Part shown: positions 55,013 through 63,337 of the stretch, piece by piece
Position numbering within the stretch: the stretch's first letter is position 1
How the letters are laid out: the number at the start of each line of letters is the position of its first letter
Assembly: GCF_900107135.1 (NCBI RefSeq)
Contig: NZ_FNOV01000002.1
Span: 496,001 to 560,000 of the forward strand
Direction: 5' to 3'
DNA length: 64,000 nt
Origin: Hymenobacter psychrophilus
GTDB lineage: Bacteria; Bacteroidota; Bacteroidia; Cytophagales; Hymenobacteraceae
Program-made: the position numbers and the translations under genes
The notes under the pieces: generated by a model
Seen by the model: only the letters and a program-made list of their open reading frames with translations
The model's database searches: none
What the model was told of the DNA's origin: nothing

Positions 55013-55090
55013 CTATACTTCGGCCAGCATTTCCCACCGGTCGTTGAGCCGGGCCGACTCCTTTTTCACCTGCTCGAACTTGAGAGTAGG
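55013..55090 (-). pseudogene. Decayed second copy of the ABC-F 3' end
   Basis: On the minus strand this reads LKFEQVKKESARLNDRWEML then AEV and TAG, against LKFEQVKKELAQLNDRWEML, AEM and TAG at the end of the intact ABC-F gene at 57811. The duplicated stretch with its terminator spans about 54951-55090 and 57749-57888, about 90 percent identical by hand count. Homology stops abruptly upstream, so only the last 25 or so codons were copied. Confidence 0.85.
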
Positions 55091-55204
55091 CCACCCTGCC
55101 ATACGACCAGCGCGCCGCCCAGGGAGCAGCAGTTCTGACGACATAAACCAAGGGCAGAACTATTGTCGAAACATGCTCAACCGGTTGGTGCAGCCGCCCC
55201 GGGC

Positions 55205-56203
55205 CTAATGTCGGGTGTGTCGGGTCTTCCACTGCGCCGCATCCATGCCCAGCGTGACGAGCAAGGCGTGGGGCAGCGTGACGACGGAAGCGGCCAGCAG
55301 CGCCAGGCTCACCAGCACCGGTCCGCTGGCTGTTTGGGTCCAGGCCAAGCCAAACACTACTACCAGCCCGGCCAAGCTGATGAGTAGCAGCGGTGCCGAG
55401 CGGCGCAGGAAGAAGCGCAGCTCGGCCCACAAGCTACGCTTAGGTGCGGTTGGGCTATGGTCCATCAGCTGGTTCATGCGCAGCACATGCTGCAGGCTGT
55501 GCCAGAAAACGAAGTACACGCCCGCCGCCAGCACCGGCGGCAGCACCACCAGCAACACAATTAATAGTCCGGTTTCCAGCGCGTCGGTACGGGCCAGCTG
55601 CCCCTGCTGCTGCCAGTAATAGCTCAGCCACAGCAGCACTAGTCCCGCCAACACCACGGGCAACAAGCCAACGCTTAAGATACCGGGCGTGGCGGGTAGG
55701 TTGGCGGCCCCGACCAGCGCCAGCAACCCCCGCACAATATCCAGGGTTTCGGTGGGCCAATGCCAGAGGGGCACGGCAAACAGTAGCGTGCCCCGCAGCA
55801 GGCTATGGGCCAGCCACTGGCTGCGGTGGTGTGCCTGAGTCGGGGCATCGCCCGAGCCCCAGTGCCAGGCCGTAAGCCCGAAAAATAGGGCTACCGCCGC
55901 CGCCGGCTGCCACCACCACAACAGGCCCACGGCAGCAGCCAACCCCAGGTAGCCCGCCAAAAAGCCCGCCCAGTAGCGGCTCCGGCTCCGGACCAACCCC
56001 GGGTGCGTGGCCGGCACCACAAACTGGTCGCAGGCGCCGTGGGCCACGCCTAGCACCACCATACCGCCCAGTAGCACCGGAGCCAGCAGCCAAGCGGCGG
56101 CCCCGGGGGCCAGTAAGCCCACGGCTACCGCCCCCAACACCGCCGCGTAGGAGTAGCGTCGGTCGGGGCCCGACGTGGCCGTAGCAGAGGTTGATGGAGT
56201 CAT
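55205..56203 (-). CDS. blh: Brp/Blh family beta-carotene 15,15'-dioxygenase
   Basis: A 332-residue polytopic membrane enzyme that cleaves beta-carotene to two retinal molecules for the rhodopsin. Conserved His-containing blocks are present: LGVAHGACDQ, LTAWHWGSGDA, FVFWHSLQHVLR and TLPHALLVTLGMD. The first block usually reads HGxxDH, so Gln in place of the last His is a deviation to note. It lies 166 bases behind the rhodopsin gene on the same strand, with a hairpin terminator between them. Confidence 0.9.
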   Translation of the reverse strand: MTPSTSATATSGPDRRYSYAAVLGAVAVGLLAPGAAAWLLAPVLLGGMVVLGVAHGACDQFVVPATHPGLVRSRSRYWAGFLAGYLGLAAAVGLLWWWQPAAAVALFFGLTAWHWGSGDAPTQAHHRSQWLAHSLLRGTLLFAVPLWHWPTETLDIVRGLLALVGAANLPATPGILSVGLLPVVLAGLVLLWLSYYWQQQGQLARTDALETGLLIVLLVVLPPVLAAGVYFVFWHSLQHVLRMNQLMDHSPTAPKRSLWAELRFFLRRSAPLLLISLAGLVVVFGLAWTQTASGPVLVSLALLAASVVTLPHALLVTLGMDAAQWKTRHTRH

Positions 56204-56255
56204 GTTGATAAGGAAAGTATTTCCAGGTACGTGGCTGGAATGCTACGGGCCGGGT

Positions 56256-56307
56256 CTAAAAAAGACATTCCCGCCCCCCTGCATCATGCTGGTGGAGGGC
56301 GGGAATG
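56256..56307 (-). terminator. Terminator between rhodopsin and blh
   Basis: On the minus strand an 11-bp stem (56297-56307 with 56266-56276) is followed by a run of six T. It should stop most rhodopsin transcripts before blh, giving unequal expression or a separate blh promoter. Confidence 0.75.
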
Positions 56308-56369
56308 GGTGAACCAGTCGGGACATCCAGACCCTACGAAATGGGCCTGCAATCAACCCCGCGCCAAAA

Positions 56370-57167
56370 TCAGGCGGGCAACGTAGTACCTTTGGTGGGA
56401 GCAGTAGGCATGGTTTCGTTCACGGCAGCAGCACTCTTACCCGACACGGCAATACCATAGATTACCAAGCCAAAACCGATTTTATTGATAACATCGGCAA
56501 TGTTGTAGAACAGGTCGACGCTCGACGCCTCCCAGCCCAGACCCGTGTTCAGCCAGCCGCCCTTCATGCACATGTAGCCGATGGGGTAAATGGCCCAGCC
56601 TACCAGCACGAACCAGCCCAGCGCCCGGATGCCCTTGATAACAATTGGGTCGCCCGTGGATTTTGCCAGTTGAGCGACTTCGCCTACCCAGGCCGTGTAC
56701 AGGATGTATACATAGCCAATTGTGGAGATGCTACCCCACAATACCGAGTGGAAGGTCGAACCGTCGGTGAAGGCCTCACCGATGTAGCCGGCCACCAGCA
56801 TCAGCACCGAAGCAGCAATCAGCTTCCACAGCAGGCCGATTTTAGCGCCGGCCGCTTTGGTGAGCAGGTAAAACTCAACGCACATCAGCGGTACGGTCAG
56901 CGTCCAGTCGATGTAGCGCAGGGCCGTGGGAGTTTGTTGCGTGGCCAGGTAGTAGTCGCGCATGTAGTAATAATGCACGGCGGCGATGCCCGTAATCAGG
57001 GCCGACACAAGCAAGGACAGTTTCCACTTGCCCTCCACCGCGCTTCGCTCGGCGAAGAAGAACACAGAGGCCGCCAGCATGGCCATGTAGCCAGTGAAGA
57101 AGGTAAAGGCAATGGGGTCGTCAACCCGGATGTCAAGCATTTCGGCTAGAAACAAAGGATTTGCCAT
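56370..57167 (-). CDS. Proton-pumping rhodopsin (proteo/xanthorhodopsin type)
   Basis: A 265-residue seven-helix retinal protein. Start taken at 57167 (MANPLFLAEMLDIRVDDPIA). Helix C holds RYIDWTLTVPLMCVEFYLL, giving the Asp-Thr-Glu set of outward proton pumps (positions 97, 101 and 108 in proteorhodopsin numbering) and Met at the tuning position 105, which means green absorption. The retinal lysine is in ADVINKIGFGLVIYG in helix G. In helix E, LWGSISTIGYVYILY places Gly where proteorhodopsin has Phe152, the opening used for carotenoid antennas in xanthorhodopsin. The blh gene lies downstream. Confidence 0.95.
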   Translation of the reverse strand: MANPLFLAEMLDIRVDDPIAFTFFTGYMAMLAASVFFFAERSAVEGKWKLSLLVSALITGIAAVHYYYMRDYYLATQQTPTALRYIDWTLTVPLMCVEFYLLTKAAGAKIGLLWKLIAASVLMLVAGYIGEAFTDGSTFHSVLWGSISTIGYVYILYTAWVGEVAQLAKSTGDPIVIKGIRALGWFVLVGWAIYPIGYMCMKGGWLNTGLGWEASSVDLFYNIADVINKIGFGLVIYGIAVSGKSAAAVNETMPTAPTKGTTLPA

Positions 57168-57750
57168 GGGGAATGTGGGTTTGGGGAGTGAGAACTGTTC
57201 AACTTTTGCACCTAAATATATAAACAACAATTTTCAATATTTGATAAAGCTTTTTTTAGATATGTGTTCATTCTGCTCCTCATACTGAGAAGCTTAGTGC
57301 CCTTCACCGCTTATGGCAGGGGTAACAATGTGCACGAAAAGGCCATTAATGAGCTACAAACCCAATCTATTGAGCAGTATCCAGTAACAATGCCCACTCC
57401 AGAACACTCCTGATGAGACTGTAGTGAATGCTATAAAAAATGTGGATGCCTGACACTTTTCCCTTCAAAGCTCCGAGCACCCTTAAATGCACCGCGGGTT
57501 CCCAGTTCGGTATACAGGTCGTAGGGGTACGCCCATACAGCGCCAGGACTGGACCTGTAGCGTGTGGACGCTTAGTGAGAAAAGCAGCCATGCGCTATCT
57601 GGCTGCCGCACGCAATAGGTAGCAGCAACGCAACCGGCCAAACCGATATAACGACTTGATAATTAATATGTTTATAAGGCAAAGAGAATATCATGCTGAT
57701 TGATTCCGGGAATTTTGTAAAAAGCTTCAATAGGAAAAGACCCAACGGAA
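57168..57750. other. Rhodopsin upstream region, no supported gene
   Basis: The part next to the start (57200-57260) is AT-rich, with TATATTTA-like promoter sequence on the minus strand. The rest has only short frames without recognisable protein. A small minus-strand frame at 57367-57591 has no conserved motif and is not called. It may be remnant DNA left when the rhodopsin segment arrived. Confidence 0.5.
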
Positions 57751-57789
57751 AAAGCCTCTCCTGAAGCACTACGCTTCAGGAGAGGCTTT
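57751..57789 (-). terminator. Terminator of the ABC-F gene
   Basis: A 17-bp stem, AAAGCCTCTCCTGAAGC (57751-57767) with 57773-57789, and a 5-base loop. A copy lies at 54953-54991. Confidence 0.9.
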
Positions 57790-57810
57790 CGATTTTAAGG
57801 GGTGGAGCGG

Positions 57811-59721
57811 CTACATTTCCGCCAGCATTTCCCACCGGTCGTTGAGCTGAGCCAGCTCCTTTTTCACCTGCTCGAATTTGAGGGTGGCATCCTTGAGTTG
57901 GGCAGCGTTGTCGTAGATTTTGGGGTCGGCCAGCTGCTTTTCGTACTCGGCCAGCTCCTTTTCGCGCTCATCGATTTTCTTCTCTACCTCAGCCAGCTCT
58001 TTGAGGGCCTTCTTCTGGTCGGGCGAGGGGGTTTTGGCGGGCGTGAGGTCGGCTTTGGGCTCCTCTTTGGGCAGCGGCTTGTTGGCCGAAGGGCTGGGCA
58101 GTCCGGCTTTTTTGGCGTCCTTCTCGCGGTCTTCCTGCCACTGCTCGTACTCGGCGTAGGTGCCGGGGTACTCCTTGAGCTGGTAGTCCTCGATAAACCA
58201 GATTTTGTTGGCCACATTCTCCACGAAAAACCGGTCGTGGCTGATGACGATGTAGGTGCCCTGATACTGCTCCAGCGCCTGAATCAGGATATTGACCGAC
58301 TGCATGTCGAGGTGGTTGGTCGGTTCGTCGAGCAGCAGGAAGTTGGCTTCCGAAATCAGGGTTTTGGCCAGCGCCACCCGGCTTTTCTCGCCGCCGCTCA
58401 GCACCTTGATTTTCTTGTACACTTCCTCGCCCGAGAACAAGAACGAACCCAGCACCGAGCGCAGCTCCATTTCGTTGCGCTTCGAGCCGGCCTCAATCAT
58501 CTCCTGCAGAATCTCGTTTTCGATGCGCAGGCTTTCGAGCTGATGCTGGGCGTAGAACGACATGATGACGTTGTGGCCCAGCTGGTGGTTGCCGTTAGTG
58601 GGCGCCTCTTGGCCCGCCACCAGCCGCATAAGCGTGGATTTGCCCTTGCCGTTGGCCCCGATAAGCGCGATTTTGTCGCCCCGCTCGATGTGCACGGTGG
58701 TGTCGCGGAAGATGATTTTCTCGCCGTACTTCTTACCCACGTGCTCCATGCGCAGAATGTGGCGGCCGGGATGCACGGTGAAGTTGAACTTCATATTCAC
58801 CCGGGCATCGGCGCTGGCCACGTCCTCCACGCGCTCCAGCTTGTCGAGGGCTTTCACGCGGCTCTGGGCCTGCTTGGCCTTGCTGGCCTTGGCCTTGAAA
58901 CGTTCAATAAACCGCTCGGCCTGCTTTATCTGGGCCTGCTGGTTCTCGAAAGCACCCTTCTGAATGGCATTGCGCTCCTCTTTTTCTTCGAGGTAGTAGC
59001 TGTAGTTGCCGGCGTAGGGAACGAGCTTGCCGCCGGCCACCTCTACGGTGGTGTTGGTGGTGCGGTCGAGGAACTCACGGTCGTGGCTCACGATAATTAC
59101 CGCGCCCTCGTAGCCGGCCAGGTAGTTCTCAATCCACTTGATACTCGGGAGGTCCAGGTGGTTGGTGGGTTCGTCGAGCAGCAGCAACGAAGGCTGCTGA
59201 AGCAGGATTTTGGCCAGCATCACCCGCATCCGCCAGCCGCCCGAAAACAGCTTCAGCGGCCGCTGCAGCTCCTCGGTGGTGAAGCCCAGACCTTCCAGAA
59301 TCTCCTCGGTGCGGGCCTGCATAGTATAGCCGCCCAGCAGCTCGAACCGCTCCTGCGCGTCGGCCAGCTTCTCGACCAGCTCGTCGGAATAGTTGGTTTC
59401 GAACTCCAGCAGAATTTCGTCAATCTTCTTCTGGATATCCAGCGCCTCCCCGAAGGCCTGCATGGCCACCAGCAGGATGGACTCGTGCGAGTCGTAGCTG
59501 AGCAAATCCTGGTTCAAAAAGCCCAGGCTCACGTCCTTGCTCATCGAAATAGAGCCGCCGTCGGGCTTGTACTCGCCCACCAGAATGCGCAGCAGCGTGG
59601 ATTTACCCTTGCCGTTGAGCCCAATCAGCCCGATTTTGTCCTTGGGCTTGATGTGCAGGCTGGCCTTGTCGTAAAGGGCGCGGGAGCCAAAATGGAAATC
59701 GAGGTCGGAAATGGAAATCAT
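57811..59721 (-). CDS. ABC-F family ATPase (translation factor type)
   Basis: A 636-residue soluble protein with two ABC domains and no membrane part. Walker A motifs are LNGKGKSTLLRIL and ANGKGKSTLMRLV. Signature and Walker B blocks are LFSGGWRMRVMLAKILLQQP then LLLDEPTNHLDLP, and LSGGEKSRVALAKTL then LLLDEPTNHLDMQ. A charged coiled-coil tail (about residues 560 to 636) is similar to Uup/YdiF. Such proteins act on the ribosome or protect it; the exact subfamily is not clear. Its last codons and terminator exist as a second, decayed copy near 55013. Confidence 0.93.
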   Translation of the reverse strand: MISISDLDFHFGSRALYDKASLHIKPKDKIGLIGLNGKGKSTLLRILVGEYKPDGGSISMSKDVSLGFLNQDLLSYDSHESILLVAMQAFGEALDIQKKIDEILLEFETNYSDELVEKLADAQERFELLGGYTMQARTEEILEGLGFTTEELQRPLKLFSGGWRMRVMLAKILLQQPSLLLLDEPTNHLDLPSIKWIENYLAGYEGAVIIVSHDREFLDRTTNTTVEVAGGKLVPYAGNYSYYLEEKEERNAIQKGAFENQQAQIKQAERFIERFKAKASKAKQAQSRVKALDKLERVEDVASADARVNMKFNFTVHPGRHILRMEHVGKKYGEKIIFRDTTVHIERGDKIALIGANGKGKSTLMRLVAGQEAPTNGNHQLGHNVIMSFYAQHQLESLRIENEILQEMIEAGSKRNEMELRSVLGSFLFSGEEVYKKIKVLSGGEKSRVALAKTLISEANFLLLDEPTNHLDMQSVNILIQALEQYQGTYIVISHDRFFVENVANKIWFIEDYQLKEYPGTYAEYEQWQEDREKDAKKAGLPSPSANKPLPKEEPKADLTPAKTPSPDQKKALKELAEVEKKIDEREKELAEYEKQLADPKIYDNAAQLKDATLKFEQVKKELAQLNDRWEMLAEM

Positions 59722-59885
59722 CTACTATCTATGCGAAGGCGCTATGAGGCCGCAAAGGTACGGGTTTGGGCGCGGGGTTATGGATGAGCGAAGATTTTTT
59801 CGCAGATGCCCGCCCTAGCCGCACTTGCCAGCCTTGGCCGTAACATACGCGAGCCACCCCGCCAACACGCTTTGCTTACGAACGG

Positions 59886-59920
59886 CGAAACCCCGGCTGC
59901 TGGCGCAGGCCGGGGTTTCG
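59886..59920. terminator. Hairpin downstream of the WD40 gene
   Basis: A 12-bp stem, CGAAACCCCGGC (59886-59897) with 59909-59920. No clear T-run, so termination is only probable. Confidence 0.55.
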
Positions 59921-59991
59921 GAAACGGTAGCCGGAGCGGTCGGACTTTTCCTTTATTGAGAAAGTACCATTCAAACCCCAGCCAACTCTTT

Positions 59992-61488
59992 TTAGCGCAC
60001 AATGGTGTACTGGCGGGCCGGGCCGCTAGTACCGGGCACCGAGGCGCTGACGTTATCGAGTTGAATATTTCCTCCTCCGTACGTGAAAATCGGTGTTCCA
60101 TACGACACCCGTGCGAAGTTGCTGCGGAACTGCTCGGCCTCGCGCGGTGCTACCTTAACGCGGAAACTGGCCGTTGGGAACAGCGCCGAACTGAGCGCAT
60201 AGTATTCGGTATCAGCATTGTACTCCTTCAGCGTGAAGTTCGACCAATCGGCCGCGTTGCCGTAGCCTTTTAATATCAGGTTCAGTCCTTCCTGCTGAAA
60301 CGCTTTGAGTTGATCGGGGGAACGCGCCATGCGGGCATCAAATTCAGCCGTTTTCTCGAATTCGCCTTTGCGGCTCCATTTCTCGAAGTTGTACTGCACG
60401 TAGGCACCAATGCGGACGGCAGTGCCCGGCACCTTCCAGATTTTCAACGTTCCGTCGCGACTGACACTCGCCAGGCTGTTTCCATCGGGGCTGAAGACCA
60501 GGTTTTCTACTTCGGCCGTGTGCAAATCGCCCGACAAGTCCTGCACGAGCATTCCCGTCACTACGTCCCAAATCCGCACTTTCCGGTCGCCGCCGCCAGT
60601 GGCCACCAGCTGCCCATCGGGGCTGAAAGAAGTAGCCCAGACGTCGGATACGTGCGCGGGCAACACACGCACGGTTCGCTGGGTTTTGGTTTCCCAGATG
60701 CGGGCCGTATTGTCCCAGGCACCGCTCACTATGTACTTTCCGTTGGGAGCATAGCGGGCATCCCACACTTCGTCGGTGTGGCCGGCCAACACCATTTTCG
60801 GGGCCCAGGTAGCTGTATCCCAAATGCGCAGCATATGGTCGCCGCTGGCCGTGAGCACCTCCGTACCGTCGGGACTGAACGCAACCGACGTGACGTTGCC
60901 TATGCGCCCTTTCGTTGTTTTGGCCCGGTCGTAGGCGGCCGGTACGGGCGGCGCATCGGCTAATGCAGGGGCTTTCAACGACGCCAGGCGCTGGCCGCTG
61001 AACGTTTCGAAAACCAGGGCCTGCCCATCCCAGCCGGCGCTGGCCAAGTACTTACTATCGGGGCTGAAGGCAACATCCCGGACGTAGTCTTTGTGGTCCG
61101 TGTTTTTACGGATGAGCTCCCCCGTAATGGCGTCCCACAGAATCAGGGCCCGGTCCACTCCGCCAGAGGCGATATAGCGTCCGTTGGGGCTGAACTTTGC
61201 GCTTACCACATCGTCGGTATGGCCTTTCAGCGTTAGCACCGGCTGTTGGGTAGCCGCGTCGTAAACCACAATATCGCGACCCAGCCCGCAGGCTACCAGG
61301 CGCTTACCGTCCGGACTGTAATCGACGCCCAACAGCGCCGCTTTCGTCTTGATATCAGTCCGCAGCCAGGAGGAGTTAGCGTCAGCATCCGGGGCGGCCA
61401 TTTGGGCGTAGGCGCCGGCCGTGCTGTGAAAAAGAACAACGCCCAGGGCGGCGGTGCGTAGCAGAGTAGAGGAAGCGGTGAGGCGCAT
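59992..61488 (-). CDS. Exported WD40-repeat protein
   Basis: A 498-residue protein with a signal peptide (MRLTASSTLLRTAALGVVLF to about AYAQ). It has around seven WD40 blades, each with a phrase such as VAFSPDGTEVLTASGDHMLR or KFSPNGRYIASGGVDRALIL. The blades end near residue 350, and a C-terminal domain of about 140 residues follows. A periplasmic or surface beta-propeller used for protein contacts is likely. It lies directly behind the MauG-like gene on the same strand (44 bases), so the two may be co-expressed. Confidence 0.85.
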   Translation of the reverse strand: MRLTASSTLLRTAALGVVLFHSTAGAYAQMAAPDADANSSWLRTDIKTKAALLGVDYSPDGKRLVACGLGRDIVVYDAATQQPVLTLKGHTDDVVSAKFSPNGRYIASGGVDRALILWDAITGELIRKNTDHKDYVRDVAFSPDSKYLASAGWDGQALVFETFSGQRLASLKAPALADAPPVPAAYDRAKTTKGRIGNVTSVAFSPDGTEVLTASGDHMLRIWDTATWAPKMVLAGHTDEVWDARYAPNGKYIVSGAWDNTARIWETKTQRTVRVLPAHVSDVWATSFSPDGQLVATGGGDRKVRIWDVVTGMLVQDLSGDLHTAEVENLVFSPDGNSLASVSRDGTLKIWKVPGTAVRIGAYVQYNFEKWSRKGEFEKTAEFDARMARSPDQLKAFQQEGLNLILKGYGNAADWSNFTLKEYNADTEYYALSSALFPTASFRVKVAPREAEQFRSNFARVSYGTPIFTYGGGNIQLDNVSASVPGTSGPARQYTIVR

Positions 61489-61532
61489 AGGTAAGCGACA
61501 AAAAGGCGTGATGGTGAATAAAAGGCAAAGGA

Positions 61533-62471
61533 TTAGTACAACCCTCCCACCCGGCGGTCGGGCAAGCTAGGCAAGTCGGGCAGGGAAGCGGGCGCCCGGT
61601 GCTCGTAGGAAGTTGTATCGGTAAGCGTCTGCAGAAAAGCAACCAGATGGTCCTGCTGCTGCGGGGTCAGGGGCTGAGCCAGCTGCCGCCGATGAAACGG
61701 CGTGTTCAGCGCCTGCGCCAGCGTTGCCGCCTGGCCATCGGCTCCGTAAGGGGGCGTAACGGCTACATTGCGCAGGGTCGGCGTTTTCACCCATTCTCCG
61801 GGCCGCACCTCGTGGCGTTGCCCGTCGCGGAAGAGGGGGCCACTGTGGCAGCTTGCGCAGCCCAGCGTGCCCGCAAACAGCTGCTGACCAGCTAATGCCG
61901 GCTCGGGCAACAGACCTTCGCCGCGCCGGGCCACATCATAGGGGGCGTTGCGGCTGCGCAGGCTCTCCAGATAAGCTACCAGGGCCGCGTTGATGCTGGC
62001 CTCACCGATGGGGGCCCGCAGTGCCTGCTCAAACCAGCGACGATACTGCTCGCTCCGGTTCAGCCGCTCGGTAATCAGGGCGTAGCTGCTGCCCATCTCC
62101 ACGGGGCTGATAATCACCTGCCCGATAGCTGCTTCCAGCGTGCCGGCCCGGCCATCGTGAAAGTAGTACGGCTGGCCGGTGGCGTTGAGCAGTGTTGGCG
62201 CGTTGCGGGTGAGGTTGGCGGTAAAACGCAGCGCCCGGGACGTAATGCGGTGGTCGGTGAAAGCCTTGTCGGGCCGGTGGCAGGAAGCGCAGCTACGCTT
62301 GCCGTTGATAGCCAGCGCAGGCTCAAAAAACAGAGCTTCACCCAAATCCCGAGTCAATTCGGGGTTGCCCGGCCGGCCAGGGCCCGAGGCGGAAGCAGCG
62401 CAACTACTGAAGCCCACCGCCAGGATAACGCCTGATAGCCAGAGCAGCAAGGCAGGGTAAAGCTGCATCAT
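61533..62471 (-). CDS. MauG/cytochrome c peroxidase-family di-haem lipoprotein
   Basis: A 312-residue periplasmic protein with a lipoprotein signal (GVILAVGFSSC, Cys at about 24). Two haem-binding motifs are present: CASCHRPDKAFTDHR and CASCHSGPLFRDG. The spacing and LGEALFFEPALAINGKRSCA are typical of bacterial cytochrome c peroxidases. It reduces peroxide or oxidises a partner protein; the precise role is not clear. A palindrome covers its start codon, suggesting tight regulation. Confidence 0.92.
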   Translation of the reverse strand: MMQLYPALLLWLSGVILAVGFSSCAASASGPGRPGNPELTRDLGEALFFEPALAINGKRSCASCHRPDKAFTDHRITSRALRFTANLTRNAPTLLNATGQPYYFHDGRAGTLEAAIGQVIISPVEMGSSYALITERLNRSEQYRRWFEQALRAPIGEASINAALVAYLESLRSRNAPYDVARRGEGLLPEPALAGQQLFAGTLGCASCHSGPLFRDGQRHEVRPGEWVKTPTLRNVAVTPPYGADGQAATLAQALNTPFHRRQLAQPLTPQQQDHLVAFLQTLTDTTSYEHRAPASLPDLPSLPDRRVGGLY

Positions 62472-62505
62472 TTGTTTAAGTTTTTATGCCACAAACTTAA
62501 ACAAA
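62471..62505. promoter_or_regulatory. 13-bp inverted repeat at the start of the MauG-like gene
   Basis: TTTGTTTAAGTTT (62471-62483) and AAACTTAAACAAA (62493-62505) are perfect inverted arms with 9 bases between. The first base of the start codon lies inside it. It could be an operator or an mRNA hairpin. On the minus strand TAAGTTTG resembles the Bacteroidota -7 element. Confidence 0.7.
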
Positions 62506-62639
62506 CAACCTAAACAGGTGAGCTATTTTCGCCAGAAGGCGCTTTCAACCAAGCAAGCAGGCGTATTTACCGGATGGACCAACCGTCAGGCCAATACCCA
62601 AATGATGCCAACGGTTCTGCTGGTATGCTAACTGTAACG

Positions 62640-62680
62640 CACCAACGGCCCGGCAGTGCGAAACTGCCGGGCCGTTGGTG
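62640..62680 (-). terminator. Terminator after the peroxiredoxin gene
   Basis: A perfect 17-bp stem, CACCAACGGCCCGGCAG (62640-62656) with 62664-62680, and a 7-base loop. Confidence 0.85.
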
Positions 62681-62700
62681 TATTGGTACGACAACCGGGG

Positions 62701-63210
62701 CTATGCTTCGCCGCGAGCCGGGTACTTCTTCTCTTTGACGAACTTGAGGCCACCGAGCAGGTCCTCAAAATCGGGACGGGTAAAGGGCATGGTCTGGATG
62801 GAGGAGGCGTAGAGTGTGCCGTCGGGATTCACCAGAAACAGGCCGGGCTCACTGAACTCGGCCGGCTCCGAGTCGCTGATGCCTTTGGAAATGTACAGGC
62901 CCCACTCGCGGGCTTTTTCGATGGACAGGCCGTAGCCCAGCGGTACGTCGGCAATGGTCCAGTCCTGCTTGGTTTTCTCGGCCAGCTCCTGGGTGTTGGT
63001 TGAAATGGCCACGGCTTTGATGCCGAGGGCCTCGAAGTCGGCGAGCTTGGTTTGCAGCTGCTGGATATTCTTTCTGCAAACGGGGCAGTGGTGGCCCCGG
63101 TAAAAGACCAGCATGGTCATAAACTCGGGTTGGGCGTCGGCAAGGCTGAAACTGCCGCCACCTACCAAATCGACAGTGAGCGTGGGTACCTGGGTTCTGG
63201 GCTTAGTCAT
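62701..63210 (-). CDS. AhpC/TSA-type peroxiredoxin-like protein
   Basis: A 169-residue thioredoxin-fold protein. The redox site is FYRGHHCPVCRKNIQQL, with CPVC in place of the usual single peroxidatic Cys, as in the peroxiredoxin-like group 2 of AhpC/TSA proteins. The segment AVAISTNTQELAEKTKQDW follows. No signal peptide, so it acts in the cytoplasm on peroxides. Alone on its transcript, ended by a strong hairpin. Confidence 0.9.
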   Translation of the reverse strand: MTKPRTQVPTLTVDLVGGGSFSLADAQPEFMTMLVFYRGHHCPVCRKNIQQLQTKLADFEALGIKAVAISTNTQELAEKTKQDWTIADVPLGYGLSIEKAREWGLYISKGISDSEPAEFSEPGLFLVNPDGTLYASSIQTMPFTRPDFEDLLGGLKFVKEKKYPARGEA

Positions 63211-63337
63211 GAGGAAGTGTTTGGGGGTAAATATGGATGTAGCTACATGTGTATACTATACCGCCCCCGGATTGTTCCATCGGCATCCTCCCAGAGCCTC
63301 GGCCCGGCTCGCCCCCTGCCACCAGCGGCCCGCTCCC

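Noticed and set aside
57367..57591. A 74-codon minus-strand frame upstream of the rhodopsin
   Set aside because: No start context, conserved motif or protein-like composition; left as intergenic.
57802..59787. A 661-codon open frame on the plus strand
   Set aside because: It is antisense to the clear ABC-F gene; long antisense frames are common at this GC content and the translation has no recognisable motif.
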